Below, in pieces: positions 8,996 through 19,296 of a DNA stretch of 64,000 nucleotides. Source of the stretch: Amycolatopsis sp. (GTDB lineage Bacteria; Actinomycetota; Actinomycetes; Mycobacteriales; Pseudonocardiaceae); the NCBI RefSeq assembly GCF_025464955.1, contig NZ_JAODNM010000037.1:62001-126000 (forward strand), given 5' to 3'. Under the pieces are notes generated by a model, which searched no databases, was not told where the DNA came from, and saw only the letters and a list, made by a program, of their open reading frames with translations. Made by a program: the position numbers and the translations under genes. The stretch's first letter is position 1, and the number at the start of each line of letters is the position of its first letter.

Positions 8996-9085
8996 ATGAC
9001 GGACCAGTACGACGCGATCGCGGACGTCTATGAAGAGGTCAAGCGGATCCCGATCGGACTCGCGGAGCACACGACGCTGGCGTAG
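8996..9085 (+). pseudogene. 5' remnant of a SAM-dependent methyltransferase gene
   Basis: A 29-codon frame starts at ATG 8996 behind a good Shine-Dalgarno (GGAGGGAGA) and reads MTDQYDAIADVYEEVKRIPI, then GLAEHTTLA and TAG. This looks like the extreme N-terminus of class I SAM-dependent methyltransferases (a Y-D-x-IA-x-xYEE start). The glycine-rich SAM motif that should follow about 20 residues later is absent; palindrome P2 begins 3 nt after the stop instead. I read this as a gene whose body was deleted. Expression as a 29-residue peptide cannot be excluded. Confidence 0.65.
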
Positions 9086-9087
9086 CA

Positions 9088-9148
9088 CAAACGACTCGGG
9101 GGACGTTTCGTACAATTGAATTGTACGAAACGTCCCCCGAGTCGTTTG
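9088..9148. repeat. Perfect 30-bp-arm palindrome with 1-nt loop (element P2)
   Basis: Positions 9088-9117 are the exact reverse complement of 9119-9148, with G at 9118 as the only spacer. It lies between the methyltransferase remnant and the 3' end of sdhB. The arm pattern TCGGGGGAC-N5-GTAC matches that of P1 at 256-310, so the two belong to one family. Directly after it, GAAACCTCAGCG is duplicated (9148-9159 and 9163-9174), and the second copy includes the sdhB stop codon. Confidence 0.92.
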
Positions 9149-9168
9149 AAACCTCAGCGTGGGAAACC

Positions 9169-9915
9169 TCAGCGGCGGAAAAGTTTGTTGCCCAGCCAGA
9201 CGATCGGGTCGTAGCGCTTGTCGGCGACACGCTCCTTCATCGGGATCAGCGCGTTGTCGGTGATGTGGATCCCTTCGGGACAGACCTCGGTGCAGCACTT
9301 GGTGATGTTGCACATGCCGAGTCCGTGCTCTTCCTGCGCGGCGTCACGCCGGTCCTCGACGTCGAGGGGGTGCATCTCGAGCTCCGCGATCCGCATCAGA
9401 TACCGCGGCCCGGCGAAGGACTCCTTGTTCTCCTCGTGGTCGCGGACGACGTGGCAGGTGTTCTGGCACAGGAAGCACTCGATGCACTTCCGGAACTCCT
9501 GCGAGCGCTCGACATCCACCTGCTGCATGCGGTACTCGCCGGCCTTCAGCCCCGGAGGCGGGGTGAAGGACGGGATCTCGCGTGCCTTCTGGTAGTTGAA
9601 CGACACGTCCGTCACGAGGTCGCGAATGACCGGGAAGGTCCGCAGCGGCGTCACCGTGATGACGTCTTCCTCGGTGAACGTCGACATCCGGGTCATGCAC
9701 AGCAGCCGCGGCTTCCCGTTGATCTCCGCCGAGCACGAGCCGCACTTGCCCGCCTTGCAGTTCCAGCGCACCGCGAGATCCGAGGCCTGGGTAGCCTGCA
9801 GCCGGTGGATGATGTCGAGGACGACTTCACCCTCGTTGACCTCGACCGTGTAGTCCCGCAGCTCGCCGGCGTCCGAGTCGCCGCGCCACACCCGGAAGCT
9901 CGCCTTGTAGCTCAT
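9169..9915 (-). CDS. sdhB: Succinate dehydrogenase/fumarate reductase iron-sulfur subunit (Sdh1 type)
   Basis: A 248-residue electron-transfer subunit linking the flavoprotein to the membrane anchor. Cysteine ligands are complete: [2Fe-2S] in CKAGKCGSC plus the later LLC, [4Fe-4S] in CIECFLCQNTC, and the third cluster in CNITKCCTEVCPEG. The ATG at 9915 overlaps the sdhA stop by 4 nt, so the long upstream extension in the same frame is not used. It is the last gene of an operon ordered small protein, anchor, flavoprotein, iron-sulfur protein, matching the Sdh1 locus Rv0250c-Rv0247c of mycobacteria. Confidence 0.93.
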   Translation of the reverse strand: MSYKASFRVWRGDSDAGELRDYTVEVNEGEVVLDIIHRLQATQASDLAVRWNCKAGKCGSCSAEINGKPRLLCMTRMSTFTEEDVITVTPLRTFPVIRDLVTDVSFNYQKAREIPSFTPPPGLKAGEYRMQQVDVERSQEFRKCIECFLCQNTCHVVRDHEENKESFAGPRYLMRIAELEMHPLDVEDRRDAAQEEHGLGMCNITKCCTEVCPEGIHITDNALIPMKERVADKRYDPIVWLGNKLFRR

Positions 9916-11828
9916 TCCGCTTTCCTTCCCGGATGCCCGGCCAGTTCCCCGGAGGTGTAGTACTTCTCCATCTCCGACAGTTCGAACAGCTCCAGCAAGT
10001 CCTGGCGAAGCGGCAGCTGCTGTTTCGGCGTGATCTTGACGTCCGGAACAGTCGGGTCGCCACCGTCCACACTGCACACAAGCAACCGGTTGCGCCAGTC
10101 CGGATCCATCCCGGGATGGTCGTCGCGAGTGTGCCCGCCCCGGCTCTCGGTCCGCAGCAGCGCGGCGTGCGCGACGCATTCACTGACCAACAGCATGTTG
10201 CGCAGGTCGACGGCGAGGTGCCAGCCGGGGTTGAACTGCCGGTGTCCCTCGACGGTCACGCTCGGGATCCGGGCCTTGATCTCGCTCAGCTTCACCAGCG
10301 CCTGCTCGATCTCCCCGGCCTTGCGGATGATGCCGACGAGGTCGTTCATCGACTGCTGCAGCTCGGTGTGCAGCGTGTACGGGTTCTCCTCGACGCCTTC
10401 GGACGGCGGGTTGAACGGGTCCAGCGCCATCTTGGCCGCGTCGTCCACATCGGACTGATTGACCGTCGGCCGCTTCTCCAGGCCCTCCACATAGGACGCC
10501 GCGCCGAGTCCGGCTCGACGGCCGAACACGAGCAGGTCCGACAGCGAGTTGCCGCCGAGGCGGTTCGAGCCGTGCATCCCGCCGGAGCACTCGCCGGCCG
10601 CGAAGAGCCCCGGCACGGTGGCTGCCGCGGTGTCCGGGTCGACCTCGATCCCGCCCATCACGTAGTGGCAGGTCGGGCCGACCTCCATCGGCTCGGCGGT
10701 GATGTCGACGTCGGCCAGTTCCTTGAACTGGTGGTACATCGACGGCAGCCGCTTCTTGATCTCCTCGGCGGGCAGCCGGCTCGCGATGTCGAGGAACACA
10801 CCGCCGTGCGGGGAACCGCGGCCGGCCTTGACCTCGGAGTTGATCGCGCGGGCGACCTCGTCACGCGGCAGCAGGTCCGGGGTCCGGCGGTTGTTCTCCT
10901 GATCGGCGTACCAGCGGTCGGCTTCTTCTTCGCTCTCCGCGTACTGCCCCTTGAACACGTCCGGGACGTACTCGAACATGAACCGCTTGTCCTCGGTATT
11001 CTTGAGCACCCCGCCGTCGCCGCGGACGCCTTCGGTGACCAGGATTCCCTTGACACTGGGCGGCCAGACCATGCCGGTCGGGTGGAACTGGACGAACTCC
11101 ATGTTGATCAGGTTCGCCCCGGCCCGCAGCGCGAGCGCGTGGCCGTCACCGGTGTACTCCCACGAGTTCGAGGTGACCTTGAACGACTTGCCGATCCCGC
11201 CGGTGGCCAGCACCACGGCCGGCGCGTCGAACTGGATGAACCGGCCCGACTCGCGCCAGTAGCCGAAGGCGCCGGCTATGCGGTCGCCGTCCTTGAGCAG
11301 CTCGGTGACCGTGCACTCGGCGAAGACCTTGATCCTCGCCTCGTAGTCACCGGTCGCCTTGAAGTCCTCCTGCTGCAGCGAAACGATCTTCTGCTGCATG
11401 GTCCGGATCAGCTCGAGGCCGGTCCGGTCGCCGACGTGCGCGAGCCTCGGGTACGTGTGGCCACCGAAGTTGCGCTGGCTGATCCGGCCGTCCGCCGTGC
11501 GGTCGAACAGGGCGCCGTAGGTCTCCAGCTCCCAGACGCGGTCCGGGGCCTCCTGGGCGTGCAGTTCGGCCATGCGCCAGTTGTTCAGGAACTTCCCGCC
11601 CCGCATGGTGTCGCGAAAGTGGACCTGCCAGTTGTCGTTCGAGTTCGCGTTGCCCATCGAGGCCGCGCAGCCGCCTTCGGCCATCACGGTATGGGCTTTG
11701 CCGAACAGTGACTTGCACACCACGGCGACACTGAAGCCGCGCTCGCGGGCTTCGATGACGGCACGCAATCCGGCGCCACCGGCACCGATCACCACCACGT
11801 CGTAGCTGTGCCGTTCGACTTCGGTCAT
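9912..11828 (-). CDS. sdhA: Succinate dehydrogenase/fumarate reductase flavoprotein subunit (Sdh1 type)
   Basis: Catalytic subunit, 638 residues, oxidising succinate to fumarate at the cytoplasmic face. It carries the FAD dinucleotide motif VIGAGGAGLRAVIEA and the segment KAHTVMAEGGCAAS, whose His is the expected covalent FAD attachment site. It also has the substrate-domain motif HPTGM and a C-terminal region like the Rv0248c class. The length fits Sdh1-type flavoproteins, which are longer than classical SdhA (about 590). It lies 57 nt downstream of sdhC and overlaps sdhB by 4 nt. Confidence 0.94.
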   Translation of the reverse strand: MTEVERHSYDVVVIGAGGAGLRAVIEARERGFSVAVVCKSLFGKAHTVMAEGGCAASMGNANSNDNWQVHFRDTMRGGKFLNNWRMAELHAQEAPDRVWELETYGALFDRTADGRISQRNFGGHTYPRLAHVGDRTGLELIRTMQQKIVSLQQEDFKATGDYEARIKVFAECTVTELLKDGDRIAGAFGYWRESGRFIQFDAPAVVLATGGIGKSFKVTSNSWEYTGDGHALALRAGANLINMEFVQFHPTGMVWPPSVKGILVTEGVRGDGGVLKNTEDKRFMFEYVPDVFKGQYAESEEEADRWYADQENNRRTPDLLPRDEVARAINSEVKAGRGSPHGGVFLDIASRLPAEEIKKRLPSMYHQFKELADVDITAEPMEVGPTCHYVMGGIEVDPDTAAATVPGLFAAGECSGGMHGSNRLGGNSLSDLLVFGRRAGLGAASYVEGLEKRPTVNQSDVDDAAKMALDPFNPPSEGVEENPYTLHTELQQSMNDLVGIIRKAGEIEQALVKLSEIKARIPSVTVEGHRQFNPGWHLAVDLRNMLLVSECVAHAALLRTESRGGHTRDDHPGMDPDWRNRLLVCSVDGGDPTVPDVKITPKQQLPLRQDLLELFELSEMEKYYTSGELAGHPGRKAE

Positions 11829-11885
11829 GAAGAGAATTCACCTCGGGAGTTCAGACGACGTCGTTGTCTTGGTGCGAACCGCGAA

Positions 11886-12719
11886 TCACTTGACGAAACG
11901 CAGATCCGTGATCGCTCCGCTGGAAACGAGCATCACGTACAGGTCGGTGAGAGTGAGCGTGCCCAGCGTCGTCCAGGCGAGCGTCATATGGCGGGTGTTG
12001 AGCTTGGACACGAACGTCCAGATCTTGTACCGGACCGGATGGGCGGAGAAGTGCTTCAGCCTGCCGCCGGTGACATGCCGGCAGGAGTGGCACGACACCG
12101 TGTACGCCCACAGCAGCACCACGTTGGCCGTGATGATGATGTTGCCCAGCCCGAACCCGAACCCGCCGCCCTTGCCGTGGAACGCGTTGATCGCGTCGTA
12201 GGTGTTGACGAGCGAGACGAGCACGGCCACGTAGAAGAAGTACCGGTGCACGTTCTGGATGATCAGCGGCAGCCGAGTCTCGCCGGTGTACTTGGCGTGG
12301 GGCTCCGCGACCGCGCACGCCGGTGGCGACATCCACACCGAGCGGTAGTACGCCTTGCGGTAGTAGTAGCAGGTCAGCCTGAAGCCCAGCAGGAACGGCA
12401 GCACGACGAACCCGAGCGGGATGATCCCCGGCAGGTGTCCGAACGGCGTGCCGAAGTCACTGGAGCCCGCGACGCACGACTCGCTCAGACACGGCGAGTA
12501 GAACGGCGTCAGGTAGTGATAGTCGTTGACCCAGTAGGCCGTGCGAACGAAGGACCGGATCGTCGCGTAGATGACGAACGTGGCCAGGCCGGTCGTGGTG
12601 AGCAGCGGTTGCAGCCACCATCGGTCGGTACGCAGGGTGCGCTGAGCGATCTTGGCCCGCGACGGCGCGTGGACCCCGGTTCCCTCTCGGCCTGTCCGGT
12701 TGTCGGCGGGGGCGCTCAC
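11886..12719 (-). CDS. sdhC: Sdh1-type membrane anchor subunit
   Basis: A 277-residue integral membrane protein with about five hydrophobic segments (for example LLTTTGLATFVIYATI, IIPLGFVVLPFLLGF and FFYVAVLVSLV) and several histidines suited to haem or quinone binding (HRYFF, HSCRH). It matches the single-subunit anchors of Sdh1 complexes such as Rv0249c. The GTG at 12719 overlaps the preceding stop as GTGA; the longer open frame upstream is arginine-rich shadow sequence. Whether it binds haem is not determinable here. Confidence 0.85.
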   Translation of the reverse strand: MSAPADNRTGREGTGVHAPSRAKIAQRTLRTDRWWLQPLLTTTGLATFVIYATIRSFVRTAYWVNDYHYLTPFYSPCLSESCVAGSSDFGTPFGHLPGIIPLGFVVLPFLLGFRLTCYYYRKAYYRSVWMSPPACAVAEPHAKYTGETRLPLIIQNVHRYFFYVAVLVSLVNTYDAINAFHGKGGGFGFGLGNIIITANVVLLWAYTVSCHSCRHVTGGRLKHFSAHPVRYKIWTFVSKLNTRHMTLAWTTLGTLTLTDLYVMLVSSGAITDLRFVK

Positions 12720-13000
12720 GTCTGATCGCGCTGGTAGCCGCCGACGCCCTCGTCGTCCGCGCCGTGCCACAGCGACCGGTCGTACGGGGTGTCCGGCACG
12801 ACGACGCGGTCGACAGCCTTCAGCTGGGCGGGCACGGGGGGTGCTTCGTCCAGGTCGCACGTGTCGATGTCGAGCCGTTCGATGTCGTTGGCGATCCGGC
12901 GGATGGGTTGCGCGTCGCCGTAGCGGGAGCGCAGGGCGCCCACACATTGCCTCAATTGACCGATCATGCGACGAAGTTCGACGATTTCGGTGGTGGACAT
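12716..13000 (-). CDS. Small conserved protein of the Sdh1 operon (Rv0250c-like)
   Basis: A 94-residue soluble, acidic protein, MSTTEIVELRRMIGQLRQCV..., first gene of the sdh operon. Mycobacterial Rv0250c, also under 100 residues, has exactly this position upstream of the anchor gene. No catalytic motif is visible. The N-terminal half is predicted helical and the C-terminus ends DEGVGGYQRDQT. Constant linkage to Sdh1 suggests an assembly or regulatory role (inference). A start-proximal GAGGT is present in the leader (13004-13008 on the complement). Confidence 0.75.
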   Translation of the reverse strand: MSTTEIVELRRMIGQLRQCVGALRSRYGDAQPIRRIANDIERLDIDTCDLDEAPPVPAQLKAVDRVVVPDTPYDRSLWHGADDEGVGGYQRDQT

Positions 13001-13250
13001 CGGTACCTCCGAGTCAGTTCGACGGCAAGGCCGGTAGCGGTTCTCGCGCCACTACCGACTCTGCCGTGCCGTGTGCACTGTGACAAGTAGCACACAGTGC
13101 GTTTCGTGCGTGATCGGGGTCACTTCCCAAGATCTTCTGAATCGATTTTGTTTCGAGCGGGAGACCCGAGTACTGTGGCCACTGTCACCACCCAGCGACG
13201 CCAGCGCCGCCGTCCGCCCGCATCCCAGTGATCCGAGCCGGAGACCAGCC
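13001..13250. promoter_or_regulatory. Divergent sdh / edd promoter region with inverted repeat
   Basis: 250 bp separate the two operons. An 8-bp inverted repeat, GCACTGTG (13075-13082) and CACAGTGC (13093-13100), has a 10-bp spacer and looks like a dimeric regulator's operator. The relatively AT-rich stretch 13130-13150 may hold the edd promoter. No LexA, GlnR or DasR site was recognised here. Confidence 0.4.
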
Positions 13251-15133
<1,883 letters not shown>

Positions 15134-15137
<4 letters not shown>

Positions 15138-15760
15138 GGACCGGAGCGGACCTGCTCGAGCTGTCGCCCGTGATGCCCGTCGTCGTCATCTCGGACGTGG
15201 ACGACGCGGTGCCGACGGCGCAGGCGCTGCTCGGCGGCGGGATCGGGGTGATCGAGCTGACGCTTCGCACCCCCGTGGCGCTCGAAGCGATCGCGCGGAT
15301 CGCCACCGAAGTGCCGGGCATCGTCATCGGCGCCGGCACGATCACTTCGCCGGACCAGGCGAAGCAAGCCGCCGACGCGGGTGCCGCGTTCCTGGTCACC
15401 CCCGGCTGCACCGACCGGCTGCTCGACGCCGTCGTCGACACCGGCCTGCCGTTCCTGCCGGGTGCGGCCACGGTGTCCGAAGCCATGCGCCTGGCCGAGC
15501 GCGGGCTGACCGCGCTCAAGTTCTTCCCGGCCGAAGCCAGCGGCGGGATCGCCTATTTGAGCTCGATCGGCGGGCCGCTGCCCGGCCTGAAGTTCTGCCC
15601 GACGGGCGGAATCTCCGTCAAGACCGCGCCGGACTACCTGGCGCTGGCGAACGTCGGCTGCATCGGCGGGTCCTGGCTGACCCCGAAGGACGCACTGCAG
15701 GCCAAGGACTTCACCCGCGTCGAGACGCTGGCTCGTGAAGCGGCCGCATTACGCGTGTAA
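15134..15760 (+). CDS. eda: 2-keto-3-deoxy-6-phosphogluconate aldolase
   Basis: Cleaves KDPG to pyruvate and glyceraldehyde-3-phosphate, completing the Entner-Doudoroff pathway. The 208-residue class I aldolase contains [18 protein letters not shown] (catalytic Glu), [25 protein letters not shown], and the Schiff-base lysine in [11 protein letters not shown]. It starts at GTG 15134, overlapping the edd stop by 4 nt. With edd it gives this actinobacterium a complete two-gene ED branch. Confidence 0.95.
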
Positions 15761-15808
15761 GGAAGGTCACCGGGCGAATTACCAGTGTTTTCGTCCAGAT
15801 GGCAGGAC

Positions 15809-15855
15809 GGGCGTCTCATTTCCGTGGAGAAATAGACCATCGGAGTGAGGCGCCC
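15809..15855 (+). terminator. Candidate terminator after eda
   Basis: A 10-bp stem with one G-T pair (15809-15818 with 15846-15855) encloses a 27-nt loop, about 50 nt after the eda stop. There is no T-run, so this is only a candidate. Confidence 0.45.
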
Positions 15856-15927
15856 GCCATAGTTCCCGCCCGCTGCCCGATCACCGGTACTTCACGGCGG
15901 TAAACCAGGCGTAAAGGTCTGTTATCT

Positions 15928-15952
15928 TTGCTCGTTGCCCACAAACGAGCAA
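15928..15952 (+). promoter_or_regulatory. Hairpin at the expected mRNA 5' end, next to the SD
   Basis: TTGCTCGTT (15928-15936) and AACGAGCAA (15944-15952) form a 9-bp stem with a 7-nt loop. The right arm runs into the Shine-Dalgarno AAGGAG (15951-15956) of the following GTG start. A possible -10 element TTATCT lies at 15922-15927, which would place the hairpin at the very start of the transcript. Confidence 0.55.
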
Positions 15953-15962
15953 GGAGAAATCG

Positions 15963-17963
15963 GTGTCCGACGCGGCCACTTATGAAATGGACACCGTGGC
16001 CGCATTGGTCGGTGAGCGGCTGACGCTGTCGGCACTCAAACAGCTCGCCGGAAACCTCGGGGGTTACTCCTTCGTCAAGGTCGTCGTCGATCGGCAGACG
16101 TCAACCATTCACTTCCTGAACAACGCCAAGCATTCCTTCCACGCGATATACACCGGTGAGCGGATATTGGAACTGGCGCCAGGGGAGCTGGAAAGCTCGA
16201 TCGACGAGTACAACAAGAGTTTCTACAACGACACCGACCGCCGCTTCTATCTCGGGATTCTGGCGCTGCACAGCCGCAAGGACGTCGAAACCGGCCAGGA
16301 ACGGCAGATCTTCTCGCTGGAAACCGTCGAGGTGGACACGATGTCCGCCGAGATGATCGTCTTCTTCTACGGGTTCGTCCGCGAATACCTCGACCCGGTG
16401 CTGCCGCTGCTGTTCAAGCCGGCCAACCACCTGCAGGAGCGAGCCGTTCTCGAACTCTCCCCCGCCGAACTCCCCCGGATTCTCGCGCACGAACTGTTTT
16501 CCACCGCACGGTTCGTCCCGCTCAATCCTGGCAAGACCACCGGGCGGCTTCGCGCTTTCCGCACGGAAGAGGACTACCGCTCCGCGCTGACGTCACTCGA
16601 ATGGCACGACATCATCGTCATGCACCGGGTGCCCGACGACATCCCGCGTCTCGCCGGAATCATCAACGCGCACCACACCACGCCGCTTTCGCACACGAAT
16701 GTGCTCGCGACCGGTTGGCAGATCCCGAACGCGATCCAGATCGGCGCCTTCGACACGATCGAACGCGAGAAGCTGGACGGGCACTGGGTCGAATACTCCG
16801 TCGATGGCGGACTGGCCGAAGTCGGCCTCCGGCTCATCGACGAACCGGCCGACCTCGGTAAGCGCCCCGCCTGGTACGCACAGCGGATCACGCTGGAAGA
16901 GGCCGAATCGCAGTACAGCCCCATCGCGAGCCTGACCGACCTGCGGCACAACGACCGGCACCGCTACGGGACCAAGGCGGCCAACCTCGGCGAGCTGAAC
17001 CATGTCCTGGCCCACGGTTCGCGGCGACTGCTCGGGTTCTTCCAGGTGCCGCGCCCGCCGCGCGAGAACCTGTTGCCGTACCTGGCCCGGCTACTCGACG
17101 TCCCCGAGGACAGCGACCTGATGGCCGCGACCCGGAAGCTGCTGGCCGAGCGGCTGCGCGTGCCCCGCGGCATCGCCGTGCCGTTCTCGTTCTAGCAAAG
17201 GTTTCTCGAGTCTTCACCGCGGATCCAGCAAGCCATCGGCAAGCTGAAGATGGCGCTGGAACTCGACGCCCGCGAGGTCGAGCCGCTCTGCGTCGAACTG
17301 CAGCAGCTCATCCGCTCGACGCGAATTCCGCCGGACATGGTCTCGGACATCGACAACGCGCTGTTCACCACGCTGGCCGGCGTGCGCACCTTCGTCGTCC
17401 GCAGTTCGTCGAACGCCGAGGACCTGGCCGGCTTCTCCGCCGCGGGGATCTACGAGTCGATCAACCACGTCACGACCGCGGAAAAGATCATGCACAGCGT
17501 CAAGGAGGTCTGGGCCTCGCTGGTGTCCTCTCGCAGCGTGCGGTTGCGTCAGCAGGCCGGGATCTCGCTCGACGAGTGCTTCATGGGCGTCGTCGTCCAA
17601 GAACAGGTCGCTGCCGACTTCGGCGGGGTACTCGTGACCGGGAACCCGATGAACCGCGGCGACTTCCGCAATGTGTACGTCAACGTGTCGCCGAAGGTGA
17701 CCGATGTGGTCGACGGGTCCACGCTGCCGATGCAGTACCTGTACAGCACGGTCGAGGGCGGCGGGCGGACCGTGTCGCTCGGCGACGCCGAACACGACCT
17801 CGACGAGGCTGCCAAGGACCAGCTGCAACGCCTCGCGCTGATCGGTCGCGTGCTGCAGTCGCACTTCTCCCCCGACTACACCTTCGATTCGCCGGTGGAC
17901 ATCGAGTGGCTGGCCGACCGTGATCAGATCCACATCGTGCAGCTGCGGCCCTACTCGCTCTAG
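15963..17963 (+). pseudogene. PEP-synthase/rifampin-phosphotransferase-like enzyme interrupted by one in-frame TAG
   Basis: Two adjacent open stretches, 15963-17192 and 17196-17963, are in the same frame, separated only by TAG at 17193-17195. Together they encode about 666 residues: an N-terminal domain (1-200) I do not recognise, a PEP-utilising swivelling domain with probable phospho-His244 (TTPLSHTNVLATG), then a PPDK-type ATP-grasp domain (GTKAANLGEL, RSSSNAEDLAGFSAAG, VDIEWLADRDQIHIVQLRP). The swivelling domain precedes ATP-grasp, the reverse of PEP synthase. The stop falls inside a conserved segment (GIAVPFSF-stop-QRFLESS) where homologues usually have an aromatic residue. The GTG at 15963 has AAGGAG 6 nt before it. 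An MFS gene follows after 34 nt. Possible readings are a recent nonsense mutation, UAG read-through, or a two-polypeptide enzyme with a weak internal ATG at 17250. Confidence 0.75.
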
Positions 17964-17997
17964 CACTTACCCCGAACTTTTTCCTAGGAGACAACAG

Positions 17998-19248
17998 ATG
18001 TTGGGCTTGCGCCTGCCCGCGAACCCGGCCGTGCGAAGAGCGGTCCGGCTCACCTACGGCTTCCAGTTCTTCTTCGGGCTGCTGCTGTGGGTGCCGATCT
18101 TCTACAGCTACCAGCAGCAGCTCGGGATGAGCAACAGCCAGATCTTCGGCATCCAGAGCATCTACTACATCGCGTTCTGCCTGCTGGAGATCCCGACCGG
18201 CATGCTCGCCGACCGGTTCGACTACCGGACGTCGCTGGTCGCCGGTGCTTCGGTGCTCGTCGTCGCGAACCTCGTGCCGGTGTTCATGGGTTCGTATTCC
18301 GGCTTCCTGATCCACTTCCTGCTGATCGCGCTGGCGAGGTCGCTGATTTCGGGGGCGCAGAGCGCTTATCTCTACGAGTACCTGCACGCGCACGGCGCCG
18401 GTGAGCACTATCTGAAGGTCGAGGGCGTCGGCCGGTCGTACAGCCTGATCGGCAAGATCGTCTTCTGGCCGGTCATCGGTCTGCTGATGCAGTGGAGCAT
18501 GCCTTCGCCGTACTGGCTGACGGCGATCAACGCCGGTATCGCGGTGGTGCTGGCGTTGAAACTGCCGCCGATCCCCGGCTGGAAAGCCAAGGAGCAGGGT
18601 AAAACCGCGACGATGGTCGCGGGCATCGGCGGCGCTTTCACCACCCTGCGCAAGTCGCGCTGGCTGTTCCTGCTGATGGTGCAGGGCGTCGCGATGTTCA
18701 CCCTGGTCCGGATCTGTCAGGTAAACCTGTTCCAGCCGATCCTGGAGTCGAAACACCTGTCGGTGACCGCTTTCGGCGGGGTGCTGGCCGCTATGACGAT
18801 CTTCGAAGCACTCGGCGCCGCACGTCCGCACCGCCTGCGTCGAGCGATCGGGCCCGCCGCCGCGGTGTTCTTCCTGACCATCGTGATGGCGCTGTGCCTG
18901 GGATTCATCGCGCTGGGCAGCGCGGTGGTGGCGGTGCTCCTGCTGTGCGTGTTCGCCGTGGCCACGGGAATCTCGTTCCCCATCCAAAAGCAGCTGCTCA
19001 ACGACGCGATCCCGGATTCGCGTTACCGGGCGACGCTGCTTTCGATGGAGTCGATCCTCGACCGCGCGGTCTGTGCCGTGGTCGCCGTGGCGTTGGGCGC
19101 CTATCTCTCGGCAGGACAGCTGAACGAGTTCCTCGTGCTTTCGGCGATCGTCACCTGCGTGATGATGGCGTTGCTGGCAGCGCTGCTGATCTCCGTCAAG
19201 CGGCGTTCGGGCATCAACACACGAGTGCGTCAGACGGTGAGTTTCTAG
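17998..19248 (+). CDS. MFS transporter
   Basis: A 416-residue major facilitator protein with about 12 TM segments and the loop 2-3 motif region GMLADRFDYRTSLVAGA. The ATG at 17998 has TAGGAG 8 nt upstream. It begins 34 nt after the PEP-synthase-like gene, so the two probably form one transcript. A kinase-like enzyme that phosphorylates a small molecule plus an exporter would fit resistance or export of a metabolite; this link is inference. It ends close to a hairpin shared with the convergent CGNR gene. Confidence 0.85.
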   Translation: MLGLRLPANPAVRRAVRLTYGFQFFFGLLLWVPIFYSYQQQLGMSNSQIFGIQSIYYIAFCLLEIPTGMLADRFDYRTSLVAGASVLVVANLVPVFMGSYSGFLIHFLLIALARSLISGAQSAYLYEYLHAHGAGEHYLKVEGVGRSYSLIGKIVFWPVIGLLMQWSMPSPYWLTAINAGIAVVLALKLPPIPGWKAKEQGKTATMVAGIGGAFTTLRKSRWLFLLMVQGVAMFTLVRICQVNLFQPILESKHLSVTAFGGVLAAMTIFEALGAARPHRLRRAIGPAAAVFFLTIVMALCLGFIALGSAVVAVLLLCVFAVATGISFPIQKQLLNDAIPDSRYRATLLSMESILDRAVCAVVAVALGAYLSAGQLNEFLVLSAIVTCVMMALLAALLISVKRRSGINTRVRQTVSF

Positions 19249-19250
19249 AG

Positions 19251-19296
19251 CTCGTGAGCATTCTTGCCGGTTCTAGGCAGCCGGAACGCTCACGAG
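19251..19296. repeat. Short member of the CTCGTGAGYGTTCCGG hairpin family (R3)
   Basis: CTCGTGAGC (19251-19259) pairs with GCTCACGAG (19288-19296), with additional CCGG pairing inside. The outer sequence matches the 72-bp elements R1 (43276-43347) and R2 (56493-56564). The stop codon of the convergent CGNR gene (19290-19292) lies within the right arm. It is a probable bidirectional terminator. Confidence 0.7.

Noticed and set aside
9169..10179. Longer sdhB start with an 88-residue N-terminal extension
   Set aside because: The extension lies inside sdhA, is arginine-rich and lacks homology to SdhB; ATG 9915 overlaps the sdhA stop in the usual coupled way.
17193..17195. Pyrrolysine-type or other programmed recoding of the TAG codon
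   Set aside because: No pyl genes are visible and no recoding structure was recognised; a nonsense mutation is simpler, though read-through is left as a testable option.
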